A DNA stretch of 64,000 nt from Sabellastarte sp. h YS-2021 (GCA_964017235.1 OZ024931.1:21676189-21740188), one strand, 5' to 3'; positions 1 to 12,836 are shown, counted from the first letter of the stretch. Notes: generated by a model not told the origin, from the sequence alone. Translations and numbers: made by a program.

Positions 1-2006
1 TCCTGTCACTTCCTATTTACCATGTATATTTTGATTTCTTATTTTAACAAATTTTGACATTCCACAGTTGCTTGGATAACAGAGATTCTGATGCAGGATA
101 CAGACACACAAGACAACTTTGCAAAAGATTAAAGAAAAATTTTATGAGAGTATTCAGCTCCTATATATCATGTATATTCTTCAATTTGTGTTTAATTTAT
201 TGTTTATTATCCACCACAAGCAGCATGTGTACCTACAAATATGTATTATATATCACAAGAAAGGCCTTCTTACAGCGCTTCTGCTTTTTTTGTTGCATAA
301 AAATCCATGCAGAAATGGCTGAGAAATCGCAAGTTAATATCAATTTTTTTTTATATTTACTGGTACCCTGTGTATGTGACAGCCTTTATCACATTCTCTC
401 ATTAATAATTTAATATAGAATAGAATAGAAACATTTATATAGTGCAAAATTGATGCAACATCCTCTAATTAGTGCTTTAGGCAAGAAAAGGGAAAGTCGA
501 GGGACATGCCGGGTCAAAATCCAAAATTTAGCGTCTGCAAGGGGAGATATACTATAATGGAGAGTATGCAAGTCTAAACAAGTAGGTCTTTAATATGGAT
601 ATTTTTAACTCTCAAATCATACAAAATGCTTGATAATAAAAGCAAAACATCCCCCATTAGACATATACGGAAAAATATTATATCACTCATGAGTCATGAA
701 GATTAAAGCACTTCATTCATAATGTACTTTTTCTGTATATGTCATTCCGGAAGTTTTCCTTTTGTATTATATTCTTGTTTTCCATAACCTTACACTCTAA
801 TATTTGTACTTTGCCTCTTGAGTGTTTTTCATCTATTTCACTGTATGGCATTTATTGCTTTATGTCCAATTTGTAGTCGTCTAGTCTTTAGCTGTAATTT
901 CTATATGGTCATTTGTTTTCCCAAGGGTTGAACCTTTTACCAAATATTATGAAGTTATGTACGCCAAGGAGATGTTATTTGGTGATTTGATTTTTGATAT
1001 TTGACCATTTGATTGTCTGTTTGTCTGTTAGCAGGATTACGCAAATACCACTGCTTGGAACTGCATGGAAAAAAATCAGAAGATAGGTCTCAATGCAACT
1101 ATATTTTTCCATAGGATTTCGAGACTGATCTGGATTACCCTTCGGATACAAAAACAGTCTGGAATTTCCCATTTACGTTTTATTACATGCCTTGGCGGAG
1201 CTCTGCGCTCTCCAAGTGCTCTTGCTAATGTTTTTTTTTTTTTGTTTTTTTTTGTTTTTCAGTTAGTGTTGCACAACACTCAGCTAAGTTTTGATGGGAC
1301 CAAAATTCTAACTTAAACACAATTTGCAGTTTGACCAGATATTTCAATACAGACTGATATGCACAGCCAACTTAGAGTTATGATATTGATTTTACTACTG
1401 TTTTCAAATCCTACACCAGCTCTGACCAACAAAGGGAGGAATAGAGTATAGAAAGTGCAGATGCACTTAAACTGACAACATGCACCAAGAGCTAACCTTT
1501 CATGGTGGATTTTTTAAAAGTGCACCATGCTACAATAAACAGAGAGCAGGTTGTAGATTGAATGTTTTGCCATGTGACAGACCTCATGCTTTGCTTTTGT
1601 TTGGTATGACTCATCAAACTAAATTATAAGGTTCTTTGGTAAAATATGAGAAAACAAAATGATTCAAAACACAGTACCCACTGGTCTCCCAAAATAACAT
1701 CCAGTGAGCTTCCAACCTCTCAAAAATATGTTCACAAAAGACATCGAAGAATATCTACCTAGATTTTAATTTTTATTATAACTTGGTGTAATCTACCGGG
1801 AAAACACAAAGGCTGGTAATTGGAACTATAACCAACTTGTTTAACTGATTTATGAATGGGGAAAAAATATAGATCTCCAAGAAGTTTACCATCAACTGAC
1901 ACCAATCAGTATCATAGAGACTGGCATTAAGGTAGCCTTGCCACAGGCGTTTGTACATATAATATAGACACAACTGTTTGACTGCATTATAAGTATTTTT
2001 CATAAT
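1..2006. other. Intronic DNA, no gene recognised
   Basis: A+T-rich sequence with short chance open frames only. A poly-T-rich tract near 1230-1260 is the only low-complexity stretch of note. No splice-flanked coding segment, RNA gene or element boundary could be supported. By position it lies in the 3' part of the desaturase gene, downstream of exon 4 on the minus strand, so missing 3' exons were looked for here and not found by eye. Confidence 0.5.
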
Positions 2007-2014
2007 GTTCTCAT

Positions 2015-2423
2015 TAGTGAGTGGAATCGCCTCGATTTTCATGGTCGATTATTCGTCCATTTTTCCGACCGATGATCGACCCATAATCGACTTTTTTACT
2101 CCACTGTAATGAAACAAATTCCGGGATGAAGTGTATGTCAATCCGGTAAGAATAACGGTGTTTCCGACAATTAGTATCCACCAAAAGCACCCACTTCTGG
2201 TAAATATGGCGGTAGTTATAAACAAACACAAAATTCGTGACAAATCTCTTGATTTATTAAAGGAAAGTTTAGGAAACTGCCTAAAATATGAAAAATACGT
2301 GGATATTGAGACACATAAAGAAGGGTAAGAATTAATCGATTTATAGAAGTTGTTAGTGACCGAATGCGATTGTACCATGACACCGACGATTGATCGAACG
2401 TTCGTCTAATCATCCACCCACTA
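2015..2423. mobile_element. Non-autonomous hAT-like element, family 1 copy 1
   Basis: A 409-bp unit beginning TAGTG and ending CACTA, flanked by a perfect 8-bp target-site duplication GTTCTCAT (2007-2014 and 2424-2431). A second copy lies at 3752-4168, with the same ends and internal motifs such as GACCGATGATCGACCCATAA. Eight-bp duplications with TAGTG..CACTA ends are characteristic of hAT transposons. No transposase reading frame is present, so it would need a transposase supplied in trans. Confidence 0.85.
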
Positions 2424-2678
2424 GTTCTCATACACTTACTTAGCCTAGCTTGCTGTCCCAGACTAGAAAGGCAAAAATATTTCATGTTTGCATCATGATT
2501 CAGACAGCCTGGAAGGCCAGGCTAGCATTAAGGTGAAAGATATGCACTAAAATATTTAGGATAATTAGTTCTTAGAAACCCAGAGACCAGTTAGGCAATT
2601 TTGAAAACTGAACAATATTCAATAACCCACAAATAGACTTTTTCATGAATATGAGTGATTCTAGTATATCTACTTGTA

Positions 2679-2850
2679 CAGTAGAACCTCTATCATCTGA
2701 CCCTCTATTATCCAAATTTTTCAATTATCCGACCTCAAACCCAATCTCCCAACTCCATTTAAACCTGTTGTTTTAGATCTATTTTCCAAACCTTCTATTA
2801 TTCAACCTAATTGTTGCTCCTCCAAGAGTTTTAAATGATGCAGGTTCTAC
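2679..2850. mobile_element. Short pogo-like MITE copy
   Basis: Starts CAGTAGAACCTCT and ends with the inverse AGGTTCTACT, flanked by TA. The interior repeats imperfect 'attatcc' phrases. The same ends are found at 21764-21913 and, in a longer form, at 23129-23939. Tc1/mariner-pogo elements duplicate TA on insertion, which fits. No coding capacity. Confidence 0.6.
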
Positions 2851-2990
2851 TATATTTAATACAGTTCTAGCAACACACACTTTTAGATTGGATATGGAAA
2901 GACGCCTAAAAAGTGAACTGCAAACATTTGAGTACAGAACTGCAAACACCAAACATGATGAAAGACAACTGAAAAGAGTGGAAAGATCCA

Positions 2991-3693
2991 GGGCCGGGAT
3001 TCACAAAAGGTCTTAAGCAAAAAAATGTCATAACTTTAGGAGAAAAGTCTTAACTCTGCAAGAATTTTGTCATAAAGTTAAGACTTTTTTTTGCTTAGAC
3101 AAAATGGGATTCACAAAAGGTCTTAGACAAAAATTTGTCTTAGATTTTGTCATAACTTTAAGACCACTGCAGGGCAGACTTAAGACAATTTTAAAATATT
3201 CCATTGTATGTATTTACATTTTACCCTTTGTTATGCCAACAAAATATATACTATGGGGATCTATACTTCCTATAAAAGTAATTTCTGTGGATTGTAATAA
3301 AAATTTACATCATTTAATTACCTCTAAATTTCCATATTTACCTTCTTGTAGTAAAAATATTGTCATAAAAATGGCTGACTCACAACAAAACACAAATACT
3401 ACTATTTTTACATAATTTTACAAAGAAAAAGTAACAAATCTGTTTTATAATTTTAAAGAGCATGTTTGGTGTATTTATTGATGAAAAATATTTTTGTTTT
3501 ACTAAGGTTAGTTCATTTGAATTCAAAATAGTTAAGACTTTTTGCACAAATTTTGTCTCAGCTAAGATTTTGCTAAGCACTTTTTGTGAATCCCAATTTA
3601 AGAGAAATCTTAGCTAAGACAAAAGTCATAACTTTAAGATTTGTCTAAGCAAAAAAATTGCCTAAACTTAAGACATTTTGTGAATCCCAGCCC
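2991..3693. mobile_element. TIR DNA transposon nested in its own kind (Harbinger-like ends)
   Basis: The outer ends are GGGCCGGGATTCACAAAA and its inverse TTTTGTGAATCCCAGCCC. Inside, at about 3105 and 3590, a second pair of the same ends occurs (GGGATTCACAAAAGG and CTTTTTGTGAATCCC), so one copy appears to sit inside another. All four ends carry 'gtcttaagcaaaa'-like subterminal sequence. The terminal motif resembles PIF/Harbinger non-autonomous elements, but a 3-bp duplication could not be fixed with certainty. No transposase. Confidence 0.6.
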
Positions 3694-3751
3694 AGAGTAT
3701 CAAACGCCACCAAGCGGCAAGCGGTTGAAGTAATAGTACTAGGGCAATAAA

Positions 3752-4168
3752 TAGTGTTGGGAATCGCCTCCATTTTTCATGGTCGATTATTCGCCCATCT
3801 TTCCGACCGATGATCGACCCATAATCGAGTATTTTACTCCATTGTTGTTTGTTATTTAAGAAACACTTTCCGGGATAAAGTATAGGTCAATCCGGTAAGA
3901 ATAACGGTGTTCCGACATTTAGAATCTACCGAAAGCACCCACTTCCTGTAAATATGGCGGTAGACATAAACTCGAAATGCATGACAATTCTGTTGATTTA
4001 TTAAGTAAAAATTCGTAAAATATACGGAAAATATGTGGATATTGAGATGAATCAGGAAAGGCAGGATATAAGCTGAATATTCGATCATTAGAAAACGTTA
4101 ATGACCGACCGCAATTTTACACTGTCACCGACGATTAATCGAGCACACGTCTAATCGTCCACCCACTA
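3752..4168. mobile_element. Non-autonomous hAT-like element, family 1 copy 2
   Basis: A 417-bp sister of 2015-2423, starting TAGTGTTGGGAATCGCC and ending ACCCACTA. It has a perfect 8-bp target duplication GCAATAAA at 3744-3751 and 4169-4176. The two copies align over their length with scattered substitutions, so they are independent insertions of one family. No coding capacity. Confidence 0.88.
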
Positions 4169-4176
4169 GCAATAAA

Positions 4177-4700
4177 TTCACCTCAGGAGAAGGACATATG
4201 TATGTCATTTTTAACGGACAAGAAAGCTGTCTCAGTTGAGAGACCAGATTTATAAATTGGCTGGTATGGATTATCCATGCCATGAGCATGAATATGATCC
4301 ATCACCTGCATGGATACAGTCCACTCAACCAGCCTCCAATTGAAACTCAACCCTGATACAGGAAGCTAGTTCTTCAAATTGTCACCTGAAAGAGAGGCTT
4401 GCTAAATTAGAGGAGTAATCACAGGAACATATAGCGCATTTCAATATGCAAGGGGAATTTTCAAGTTTTATATCATAGTGTTTTATTAGCTTTTATTTTG
4501 ACAACTGAGATACGATCCACAAGAGCAATTATATCAAAAGTTCCAGATTTTGACACTCAAGAGATTGTTGAACTTAGGCTTGTCAGTTAAACAATATCAT
4601 TGTCACAAAAACTATTACATCCTGGCCCACTTAACTGTGCAGTTTATGAATTAGAAGCTCTTGAATCTGCGCTAACTGTAACCAAAGCGCACATTTATAT
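4177..4700 (+). pseudogene. Decayed coding remnant, unidentified
   Basis: From about 4240 the plus strand reads RDQIYKLAGMDYPCHEHEYD and continues with a proline- and serine-containing stretch. A stop follows, then the frame continues as a charged helix-like stretch ending KERLAKLEE before another stop. The codons just upstream appear to continue in another frame (..FLTDKKAVSVE). This looks like a decayed transposon or retrocopied coding fragment. I do not recognise the family. It could be a chance open stretch. Confidence 0.3.
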
Positions 4701-5568
4701 GTTTTTGTTTCACCTATAATAAGTCCAATTATTTTAAAATTCATATGGACTGTCAGGACAAGGAATGATCACCATAAAATTACCGCTGATTTTCTATGGA
4801 TAAATGACATGGCTATATGATTCAACCTAAACATTACTGTGTCACTGTTTTAACAAACACCTAAAATTTCACTTTTATAAAATATGCAGATACAAAAGCA
4901 ACAAAAATGGGGCCAATACACAGAGATGACTCAATGATTTGAACTGAGCTGATGATGAGATTGGAATTGTGTACATGCTTCGAGCCTTCGACCATAATAT
5001 AATCCGATTTTTATTTTCAAGAATTCCTCAATAAGTTTTGTCAACACAAACCCTAAAACTCCAGTTAAAACTAGAGGATCGCTCGCAAAAAAAAAGATAA
5101 TGTTTTTGCATAGCAAAAACAAAGCGTCCCGAAAAGGATATAAAGGTGAGTGCTAAAGTATTAAGAAAATGCTTCGTTTCTAGCCTTATACTGTTGTGGC
5201 AACCAAAGTCAGCGCAGTCTGCTCTATCTAGCACGGTTTTCACAATATAAGCATTTTTGTGTTTTGCAAAAAATAAAAAAATTAAAAATGTCCGCTATAT
5301 TTGGCGAGACAAAAATATTTTGAAAATTGGCATGGCTACACTGCAGAGATACCCAGCAGGTCAAAAATTTTGTTGAGTTCGCTCCATATAGCACAGTTTT
5401 CGAGATATAAGCATTTTTGTGTTTTGCAAAAACTTTGAAAATTCAAAATGGCCACCATTTTTGGGGAGACAAAAATTTTTGTTAAGACCACTGCCGTGGT
5501 GTGTATCGCCGAGCATTAAAGCAGAAGAAATAGCTTTTCCGAGATATTCACAATTTTTAATTTTCGTG

Positions 5569-7972
5569 TGTGAAAGGTCTTCCAAAAGTAGGTGAATGAG
5601 TTATTTGAGAAAAATTGGCTATCTGCAATACTATTAAGAGATAATTCACATTTACTCATTTTGAGTAGGTGAATAATTATCTATGGGTCTGAAACTTCAA
5701 GTGAAAGCTCTCCCAAAAGTAGGTGAATGAGTTATTTGAGAAAAATTGGCTATCTGCAATACTTTTAGAGATAATTCGCATTTACTCATTTTGAGTAGGT
5801 GAGTAATTAGCTATGGGTCTGAAACTTCACCATGTGAAAGCTCTCCCACAAGTAGATGAATGAGTATTTGATAAAAATTGGGTATCCGCAATACTTTTAC
5901 AGATAATTAGCATTTACTCATTTTGAGTAGGTGAATAAATAGCTATGGGTCTGAAACTTCACAGAGTGAAAGCTCTCCCAAAAGTAGGTGAATGAGTTAT
6001 TTGAGAAAAATTGGCTATCTGCAATACTTTTAGAGATAATTCACATTTACTCATTTTGAGTAGGTGAATAATTAGCTATGGGTCTGAAACTTCACCAAGT
6101 GAAAGCTCTGCCAAAAGTAGGTGAATGAGTTATTTGAGAAAAATTGGCTATCTGCAATACTTTTAGAGATAATTCGCATTTACTCATTTTGAGTAGGTGA
6201 GTAATTAGCTATGGGTCTGAAACTTCACCAAGTGAAAGCTCTCCCAAATGTAGGTGAATGAGTTATTTGAGAAAAATTGGCTATCTGCAATACTTTTAGA
6301 GATAATTTGCATTTATTCATTTTGAGTAGACGAGTAATTAGCTATGGGTCTGAAACTTCACCAAGTGAAAGCTCTCCCAAAAGTAGGTGAATGATTAATT
6401 TGAGAAAAATTGGCTATCTGCAATACTTTTAGAGATAATTCGCATTTACTCATTTTGAGTAGGTGAGTAATTAGCTATGGGTCTGAAACTTCACCAAGTG
6501 AAAGCTCTCCCAAAAGTAGGTGAATGAGTTATTTGAGAAAAATTGGCTATCTGCAATACTTTTACAGATAATTCGCATTTACTCATTTTGAGTAGGTGAG
6601 TAATTAGCTATGGGTCTGAAACTTCACCAAGTGAAAGCTCTCCCAAAAGTAGGTGAATGATTAATTTGACAAAAATTGGCTATCTGCAATACTTTATGAG
6701 ATAATTCGCATTTACTCATTTTGAGTAGGCGAGTAATTAGCTATGGGTCTGAAACTTCACCAAGTGAAAGCTCTCCCAAAAGTAGGTGAATGAGTTATTT
6801 GAGAAAAATTGGCTATCTGCAATACTTTTAGAGATAATTCGCATTTACTCATTTTGAGTAGGTGAGTAAATAGCTATGGGTCTGAAACTTTACCAAGTGA
6901 AAGCTCTCCCAAAAGTAGGTGAATGAGTTATTTGAGAAAAATTGGCTATCTGCAATACTTTTAGAGATAATTCGCATTTACTCATTTTGAGTAGGGGAGT
7001 AATTAGCTATGGGTCTGAAACTTCACCAAGTGAAAGCTCTCCCAAAAGTAGGTGAATGAGTTATTTGAGAAAAATTGGCTATCTGCAATACTTTTACAGA
7101 TAATTCGCATTTACTCATTTTGAGTAGGTGAGTAATTAGCTATGGGTCTGAAACTTCACCAAGTGAAAGCTCTCCCAAAAGTAGGTGAATGATTAATTTG
7201 ACAAAAATTGGGTATCTGCAATACTTTATGAGATAATTCGCATTTACTCATTTTGAGTAGGTGAGTAATTAGCTATGGGTCTGAAACTTCACCAAGTGAA
7301 AGCTCTCCCAAAAGTAGGTGAATGAGTTATTTGAGAAAAATTGGCTATCTGCAATACTTTTAGAGATAATTCACATTTACTCATTTTGAGTAGGTGAGTA
7401 ATTAGCTATGGGTCTGAAACTTCACCAAGTGAAAGCTCTCCCAAAAGTAGGTGAATGAGTTATTTGAGAAAAATTGGCTATCTGCAATACTTTTAGAGAT
7501 AATTCGCATTTGCTCATTTTGAGTAGGTGAGTAATTAGCTATGGGTCTGAAACTTCACCATGTGAAAGCTCTCCCACAAGTAGATGAATGAGTTATTTGA
7601 TAAAAATTGGGTATCCGCAATACTTTTACAGATAATTAGCATTTACTCATTTTGAGTAGGTAAATAATTAGCTATGGGTCTGAAACTTCACCATGTGAAA
7701 GCTCTCCCAAAAGTAGGTGAATGAGTTATTTGAGAAAAATTGGCTATCTGCAATACTTTTAGAAATAATTCGCATTTACTCATTTTGAGTAGGTGAATAA
7801 TTGGCTATGGGTCTGAAACTTCACCATGTGAAAGCTCTTCCAAAAGTAGGTGAATGAGTTATTTGAGAAAAATTGGCCATCTGCAATACTTTTAGAGGTA
7901 ATTCGCATTTACTCTTTTTGAGTAGGTGAGCAATTAGCTATGGGTCTGAAACTTCACCAAGTGAAAGCTCTT
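5569..7972 (+). repeat. Tandem array A, 133-bp monomer, about 18 copies
   Basis: Monomers read 'gtgaaagctctcccaaaa' ... 'gtaattagctatgggtctg' with a period of 133 bp (for example starts at 6232 and 6365). Variation is by scattered substitutions, and some monomers share diagnostic changes (the 'gattaatttgac' type at 6655 and 7190), suggesting block duplication. The first few and last few copies are the most divergent, as expected if homogenisation acts on the centre. Related arrays are at 20073-20565 and 35497-37600. Confidence 0.95.
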
Positions 7973-7982
7973 TGGGATAGCT

Positions 7983-9255
7983 GCTCTGCAGAGATACCCT
8001 GAAGATAAAAAATTTCGTCAAAATCGCTCTATGTAGCACGGTTTTCGAAATATAAGCATTTTTGTGTTTTGCAATTTTTGCGCAAAAATTCGAAAATTCA
8101 AAATGGCCGCCATTTTTGGCAAGATAAAATTTTTTTGAAAATTGGCATGGCTACTCTGCAGAGATACCCTGTGGGTCAAAAATTTCGTCGAAATCGCTCT
8201 ATCTAGCACGGTTTTCGAGATATAAGCATTTTTGTGTTTTGCAATTTTGCGAAAAATTTGAAAATTCAAAATGGCCGCCATTTTTTGCGAGAAATTTTTT
8301 GTTTGAAAATTGGCATGGCTACTCTGCAGAGATACCCTGTGGGTCAAAAATTTCGTCGAAATCGCTCTATCTAGCAGGGTTTTTGAGATATAAGCATTTT
8401 TATGTTTTGCAATTTTTGCGAAAAATTCAAAAATTTAAAATGGCCGCCATTTTTGGCGAGACAAAATTTTTTTGAAAATTGGCATGGCTACTCTGCAGAT
8501 ATACCCTGTGGGTCAAAAATTTCGTCGAAATCGCTCTATCTAGCACGGTTTTCGAGATATAAGCATTTTTGTGTTTTGCAATTTTATGAAAAATTTGAAA
8601 ATTCAAAATGGCCGCCATTTTTTGCGAGAAATTTTTTGTTTGAAAATTGGCATGGCTACTCTGCAGAGATACCCTGTGGGTCAAAAATTTCGTCGAAATC
8701 GCTCTATCTAGCAGGGTTTTTGAGATATAAGCATTTTTATGTTTTGCAACTTTTGCGAAAAATTCGAAAATTCAAAATGGCCGCCATTTTTGGCGAGACA
8801 AAATTTTTTTCAAAATTGGGATAACTACTCTGCAGAGATACCCTGAGGGTCAAAAATTTCGTCGAAATCGCTCTATCTAGCACGGTTTTCGAGATATAAG
8901 CATTTTTGTGTTTTGCAATTTTTGCGAAAATTTCGAAAATTCAAAATGGCCGCCATTTTTGGCGAGAGAAAATTTTTTTGAAAATTGGGAAAAGTACTCT
9001 GCAGAGATATCCTGCGGGTCAAAAATTTTGTCGAAATTGCTCTATCTAGCACGGTTTTTGAGATATAAGCATTTTTGTGTTTTGCAATTTTTGCGAAAAT
9101 TTCGAAAATTCAAAATGGCCGCCATTTTGGGCGAGACAAAAATTTTTTGAAAATTGGGAAAACTACTCCGCAGAGATACCCTGCGCGTCAAAAATTTCGT
9201 CGAAATCGCTCTATCTAGCACGGTTTTCGAGATATAAGCATTTTTGTGTTTTCCT
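7983..9255 (+). repeat. Tandem array B, ~170-bp monomer, about 7-8 copies
   Basis: Each monomer holds 'tctgcagagataccctg', 'tcgaaatcgctctatctag', 'gcacggttttcgagatataa' and 'ttcaaaatggccgccattt'. Spacing between successive copies is about 163-171 bp (8049, 8218, 8389, 8557, 8728, 8898, 9061, 9232). Degenerate B monomers also flank array A on its left (5140-5560) and recur at 35110-35490. The open frames crossing it are by-products of the repeat and are not proposed as genes. Confidence 0.93.
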
Positions 9256-9906
9256 TATTTGGAAAATTCGTAATGATTAATTAATCATTAATTACTCGGC
9301 CATTTCTTGACCAATCAATGCCAAAATCTAATGATTTCCAGATTTTAATAGAATGAATGTATTTGCCAAGTTTCAGGTGAATTGATAAAATTCCTTTCAA
9401 GTTATCATCCGGACAAGCTTCCCCATCGAAAAAAAGACATTTTTGGTCATGTGACCTCTCTGATTGGTTGAAATGTCACTGCAGCATATTCAAAAAAATT
9501 CCCCAGGGCTACTGCCTAAACCTGCCAAATTTGAAAAGAATCCGCCTAACGGTTACAGAGTTATAAGGAAAACAAAATGCGGAGCCGGCGGAGCCAGAAG
9601 CTCTCCCATACACAAACAAGCGTCCCTTGCGGGACGCTTAATGATCTGGTATTGTATTGCAGAGATGCAGTATAAAGTGTCACTCAACTAATCACTCAAG
9701 TTACCAGATTTAAATCTCCAACTTTCCATACTGGAATATTTTAGTTACTATTATGGTATTCACAAGAAGACCTCGGGCTATTACTGTAAAAGATACTTTT
9801 TAAAAACAGAATTTTAGATGCCCATGCACCACAGTCTGGGGAAACAATTTTTGACACCATGAAAAATAAAAGAAATGAAACACAAAAAAATCAAGACACT
9901 TTCAGA

Positions 9907-10419
9907 TAGGGCTGCAAGCGAGCCCGAAAATGCGCCTCGATTCTTCGTTTTGAAAGAACCGACTCGGACTCGGTTAATCGTTTGATTATCGCCCACAAAA
10001 TAAACTGCTTCATATTTTGACATATCACGCCTTATAAAATTATTAAAATGCACACAACAGGAAAGAATGTTGATAATTCATTGAATTTTGGAATAAATAC
10101 GCATTTATAATGCAAAAAACAGGAACGTTTAACCATTTTAATATTGCGAGATTTGAGGCGTCTTCGAAATTTGTTATATTAAAATGCCATGTTATAGAAA
10201 CATTGTTACGCGAAAATTTTAAGTTTGCAAATGCTTAAAATATAAAAACTGAAAACAGAAACACCTTATATTATTAAAATATATAAATATGTTCATATTT
10301 CTGAAGAAAATTTTACGTGTATTTTTAGTTGTTTTCGAAGACCCGGTTCACTTTTCTTGACTCGAGTATTAGACTGAATCGTTTCGTTTCCGAGTAACCG
10401 AAGAATCGTTGCAGCCTTA
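9907..10419. mobile_element. Non-autonomous hAT-like element, family 2 copy 1
   Basis: A 513-bp element starting TAGGGCTGCAAGCGAG and ending CGTTGCAGCCTTA. It is flanked by a perfect 8-bp duplication CTTTCAGA at 9899-9906 and 10420-10427. A second copy, split by later insertions, spans 30878-33685. TAGGGCTGCAA ends with 8-bp duplications are typical of hAT. The interior is A+T-rich without a transposase. Confidence 0.88.
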
Positions 10420-10439
10420 CTTTCAGAGCAAAAAGTGGA

Positions 10440-10680
10440 AGTTCTATAAGGTGCAAATTGGGGCAGGGTCGGTAGCAGATTTTCTATTTCAGTATCGAGC
10501 CAGTGTTAAACCATACCGATTCCAGGTTACCGAAAAAAAATTGCATTCTAGCACATCCCCAATCGAATAGGCCCACTAACAGGAGGTAACAAAACATGGT
10601 AGTTCTTCTGAAAGAAACTGCTCTAAAAGTGCAAAACTATATAGAAATATGAGATAAAAGTTTATAATTTCTTCAGATTA
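10440..10680. repeat. Dispersed repeat shared with 25790-25995
   Basis: The block 'ggtcggtagca..ttttc' ... 'agcacatccccaat' ... 'gataaaagtttataatttct' recurs at 25790-25995 in the same order with divergence. Both copies carry 'acatccccaatc' in the middle, suggesting a small element whose ends I could not fix. No coding content. Confidence 0.4.
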
Positions 10681-10912
10681 GTGGTTTGTTTCCAATATTT
10701 TTCATTTTCTGACAGTATTACACACTGACATTCGAAAAGCTGGTAGTAAAGTGTCGTCACATTGTTCAACTGAATTGGTCTCGATACAGAGACACCGTTG
10801 TTACTGACCCTGCCCTGGTCCAAATAATGTTTAAGTGGAGAAAATAACATTTAAGAGAGAGAAAATGTATATAAAGATAAAGTGTTCAAACAAGACAATT
10901 CAATAACAAGAT

Positions 10913-11640
10913 GACAGCATTAATCAGTGAACTGAAATGTATAAAGCTATAAAATTTATTAATTGAAGTATAGCTGCCAATGGAAAGAGCACAATTAAGT
11001 AAAAGTTTCAACAATCCATATGTACTTGTGATAAGAGAAACATGTCTCAAATATGGCAGGTGGACACACTTTGGCAGAGACAGGTTAAATGTCATACTAT
11101 GACTTGCCATACTTACACTCCCCAACACTGACCCATCCAAGAATCAACATTCTACACCTTTCTAAGATATGGCCAACAAGATTTTAAAGTTCAAGGTCCC
11201 TATAGCAAGGTCAAAGTTCCCATCACAGTCAAACAATGATGTTGCGCACCTACACCCTCTAACTAATGTCCCTACCAACTGTACCAAGTATCAACTTCCT
11301 AAACCTTAAGGTTTCTGAGATATAATCCAGAAAAGCTTTTAAGGTCAAGGTCACTATGGCAAGGTCAAAGGCCAAATCAAGGTCACACCATGACGCTGCA
11401 CACCTACACTCTATAACCAATGTCCCTACTAAGTATCAACTTCCAACACCTTAAGGTTTCTGAGATATAGCCTGGACAAGATTTTAAAGTTCAAGGTCAC
11501 CACGGCAAGGTCAAAGGAAGGTCACACCATGACATTGCACACCTACACCCCTTACCTTGTATCAATTCCTACCCCTTACGGTTTCCGAGATACAGGCGGG
11601 ACAAACTTTTCCCAGCCGCCTGCCCGACTGCCACACAACT
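10913..11640 (+). repeat. Type E element with ~140-bp tandem monomers
   Basis: Opens with 'acagcattaatcagtgaact', also seen at about 32310 before another E array. Three to four monomers follow, containing 'aaggtcaaggtcac', 'caccatgac', 'acacctacaccc', 'tatcaacttcct' and 'ggtttctgagatatagcc'. It ends in a C-rich segment near 11610 and has no clear terminal hairpin, so the right end may be truncated. Related arrays are at 32540-33450 and 55113-55357. Confidence 0.75.
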
Positions 11641-12836
11641 TTACTTAGTATTTTCCATTAAATGTTCTTAAACACATATACATGTAATAGAAGGTTTTTT
11701 TTAGGAACTTTTTTTTTGTTTTTTGAATAGTAACACAGCATGATGAGAATCTGTCTGTTCACTAAAGTTAAGCAGAAATGGGCTACATTAGTACTGGGAT
11801 GGGAGACCGCTTCGTTACACTACTTGTGTCTCTTACGGCTTTGCGGCTCAAGCTAGTAGACCGAAACCCCTTTCGGCTTCGTTCAGGTGGTTATCTCATT
11901 AAGTGGAAAATTTTTTCCCCTGCACTTTTGTTCTAATAAAAGCCATCCATTCAAAAATGCATAGCCCCGGGGCTATTTTGACAGAAATTACAGTATATAC
12001 TATATTTACATGAATATTTAGAAATGTGAGATTTGCCAAAGCATGTGAAATTTAGCACTGTAGACCGAACCACATTTCAATACAAATTATGAGATATTCC
12101 TATTCAATTTGTAATCTGTTGCAGTATTTCTGTAAATTTTATTTCTTATTGCTTAATTTTATACAGTATACTGCTTCCTGACATAACCTGGCACAACTTG
12201 GACACAAAAACCGGGACAAACATTTTACATGGATTTTTCTGGATTAACATATGCACCGACACAACCACAAGTTATAAAAGCATTTTATTAACGTAAAATG
12301 AAAATAACAAACCTTTTACAGCACTGTTAAAGGGGTAACAAAGCAATTTCTACCAGAAATCAGCACCCCAACTTTGCATAAACTGTATATGGAAATTCCC
12401 AAATATATTTGATTAATTTTTTTCGAGATGAGGTCGGTGCCTCAAAAGCAGAGATGTCACTCCAAACAAAAACTATCCCAGGCATCACTATAGTGAAAAG
12501 CAACCGTCAGGCACACTGACTTTAGTGTGAACCACAGGAAAGTAGCACTAAACCTGATATGGCAAATAATGTAAAAAAAAAAAAAAATGATTAAAAATAA
12601 AAAGTCAAATATCTGAGAAATACAAGAATCAAAAGCAGTCTGAAAACACAGACCTCTAGAAAGGCCGAACACTTCCAATACTGCTATTAAGAGCCATGAT
12701 AAATTGAAAAAAACAAAATAATGCATCCAGATAGTAATTTGGATCACTATCAAAATCGAATATCTATTCCATTGTCGATATTTCTTGAAAATTTCATGAA
12801 AATCTTTCCATAAGTTTCAAGTACAAAACAAAACAA
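11641..12836. other. No gene recognised
   Basis: A+T-rich intronic DNA. A phrase near 11780-11830 (ctgggatgggagaccgc) resembles the end of a 5S rRNA gene ('..gtactgggatgggagacc'), but the remainder of a 5S gene is not present, so it is at most a fragment such as a 5S-derived SINE piece. No exon or element boundary could be supported elsewhere. Confidence 0.4.

Larger units (their letters stand above)
5070..9640 (+). mobile_element. Rolling-circle-like (Helentron/HINE-type) element with tandem arrays
   Basis: The left end is ACTAGAGGATCGCTCGC, followed by a small hairpin TTTTTGC-ATA-GCAAAAA (5102-5118) and the motif AAGCGTCCC (5122-5130). The right end is a strong hairpin, AAGCGTCCC-TTGC-GGGACGCTT (9618-9639), whose first arm repeats that left motif. 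Between them lie a 133-bp array and a ~170-bp array. Short asymmetric terminal repeats plus a 3' hairpin around central tandem repeats match non-autonomous Helentron/HINE elements of molluscs; that class is my inference. No Rep/helicase is encoded. A second copy of the left end is at 34991. Confidence 0.6.

Noticed and set aside
1776..2485. Several minus-strand open frames of 70-109 codons
   Set aside because: They overlap the hAT-like element in different phases, and none resembles a transposase.
5569..7972. CRISPR-like regular repeats
   Set aside because: Whole 133-bp monomers repeat with no unique spacers, and the context is plainly eukaryotic.
8018..9280. Overlapping open frames on both strands rich in repeated 'NGHYSAEIPCGSKISSKSLYL'-type peptides
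   Set aside because: They arise from the ~170-bp array B whose period happens to keep frames open over a few monomers; no start context, splice or homologous protein is recognisable.
11770..11830. 5S rRNA-like phrase 'ctgggatgggagaccgc'
   Set aside because: Only the terminal part resembles a 5S gene; the internal control region is not present, so no rRNA gene is called.
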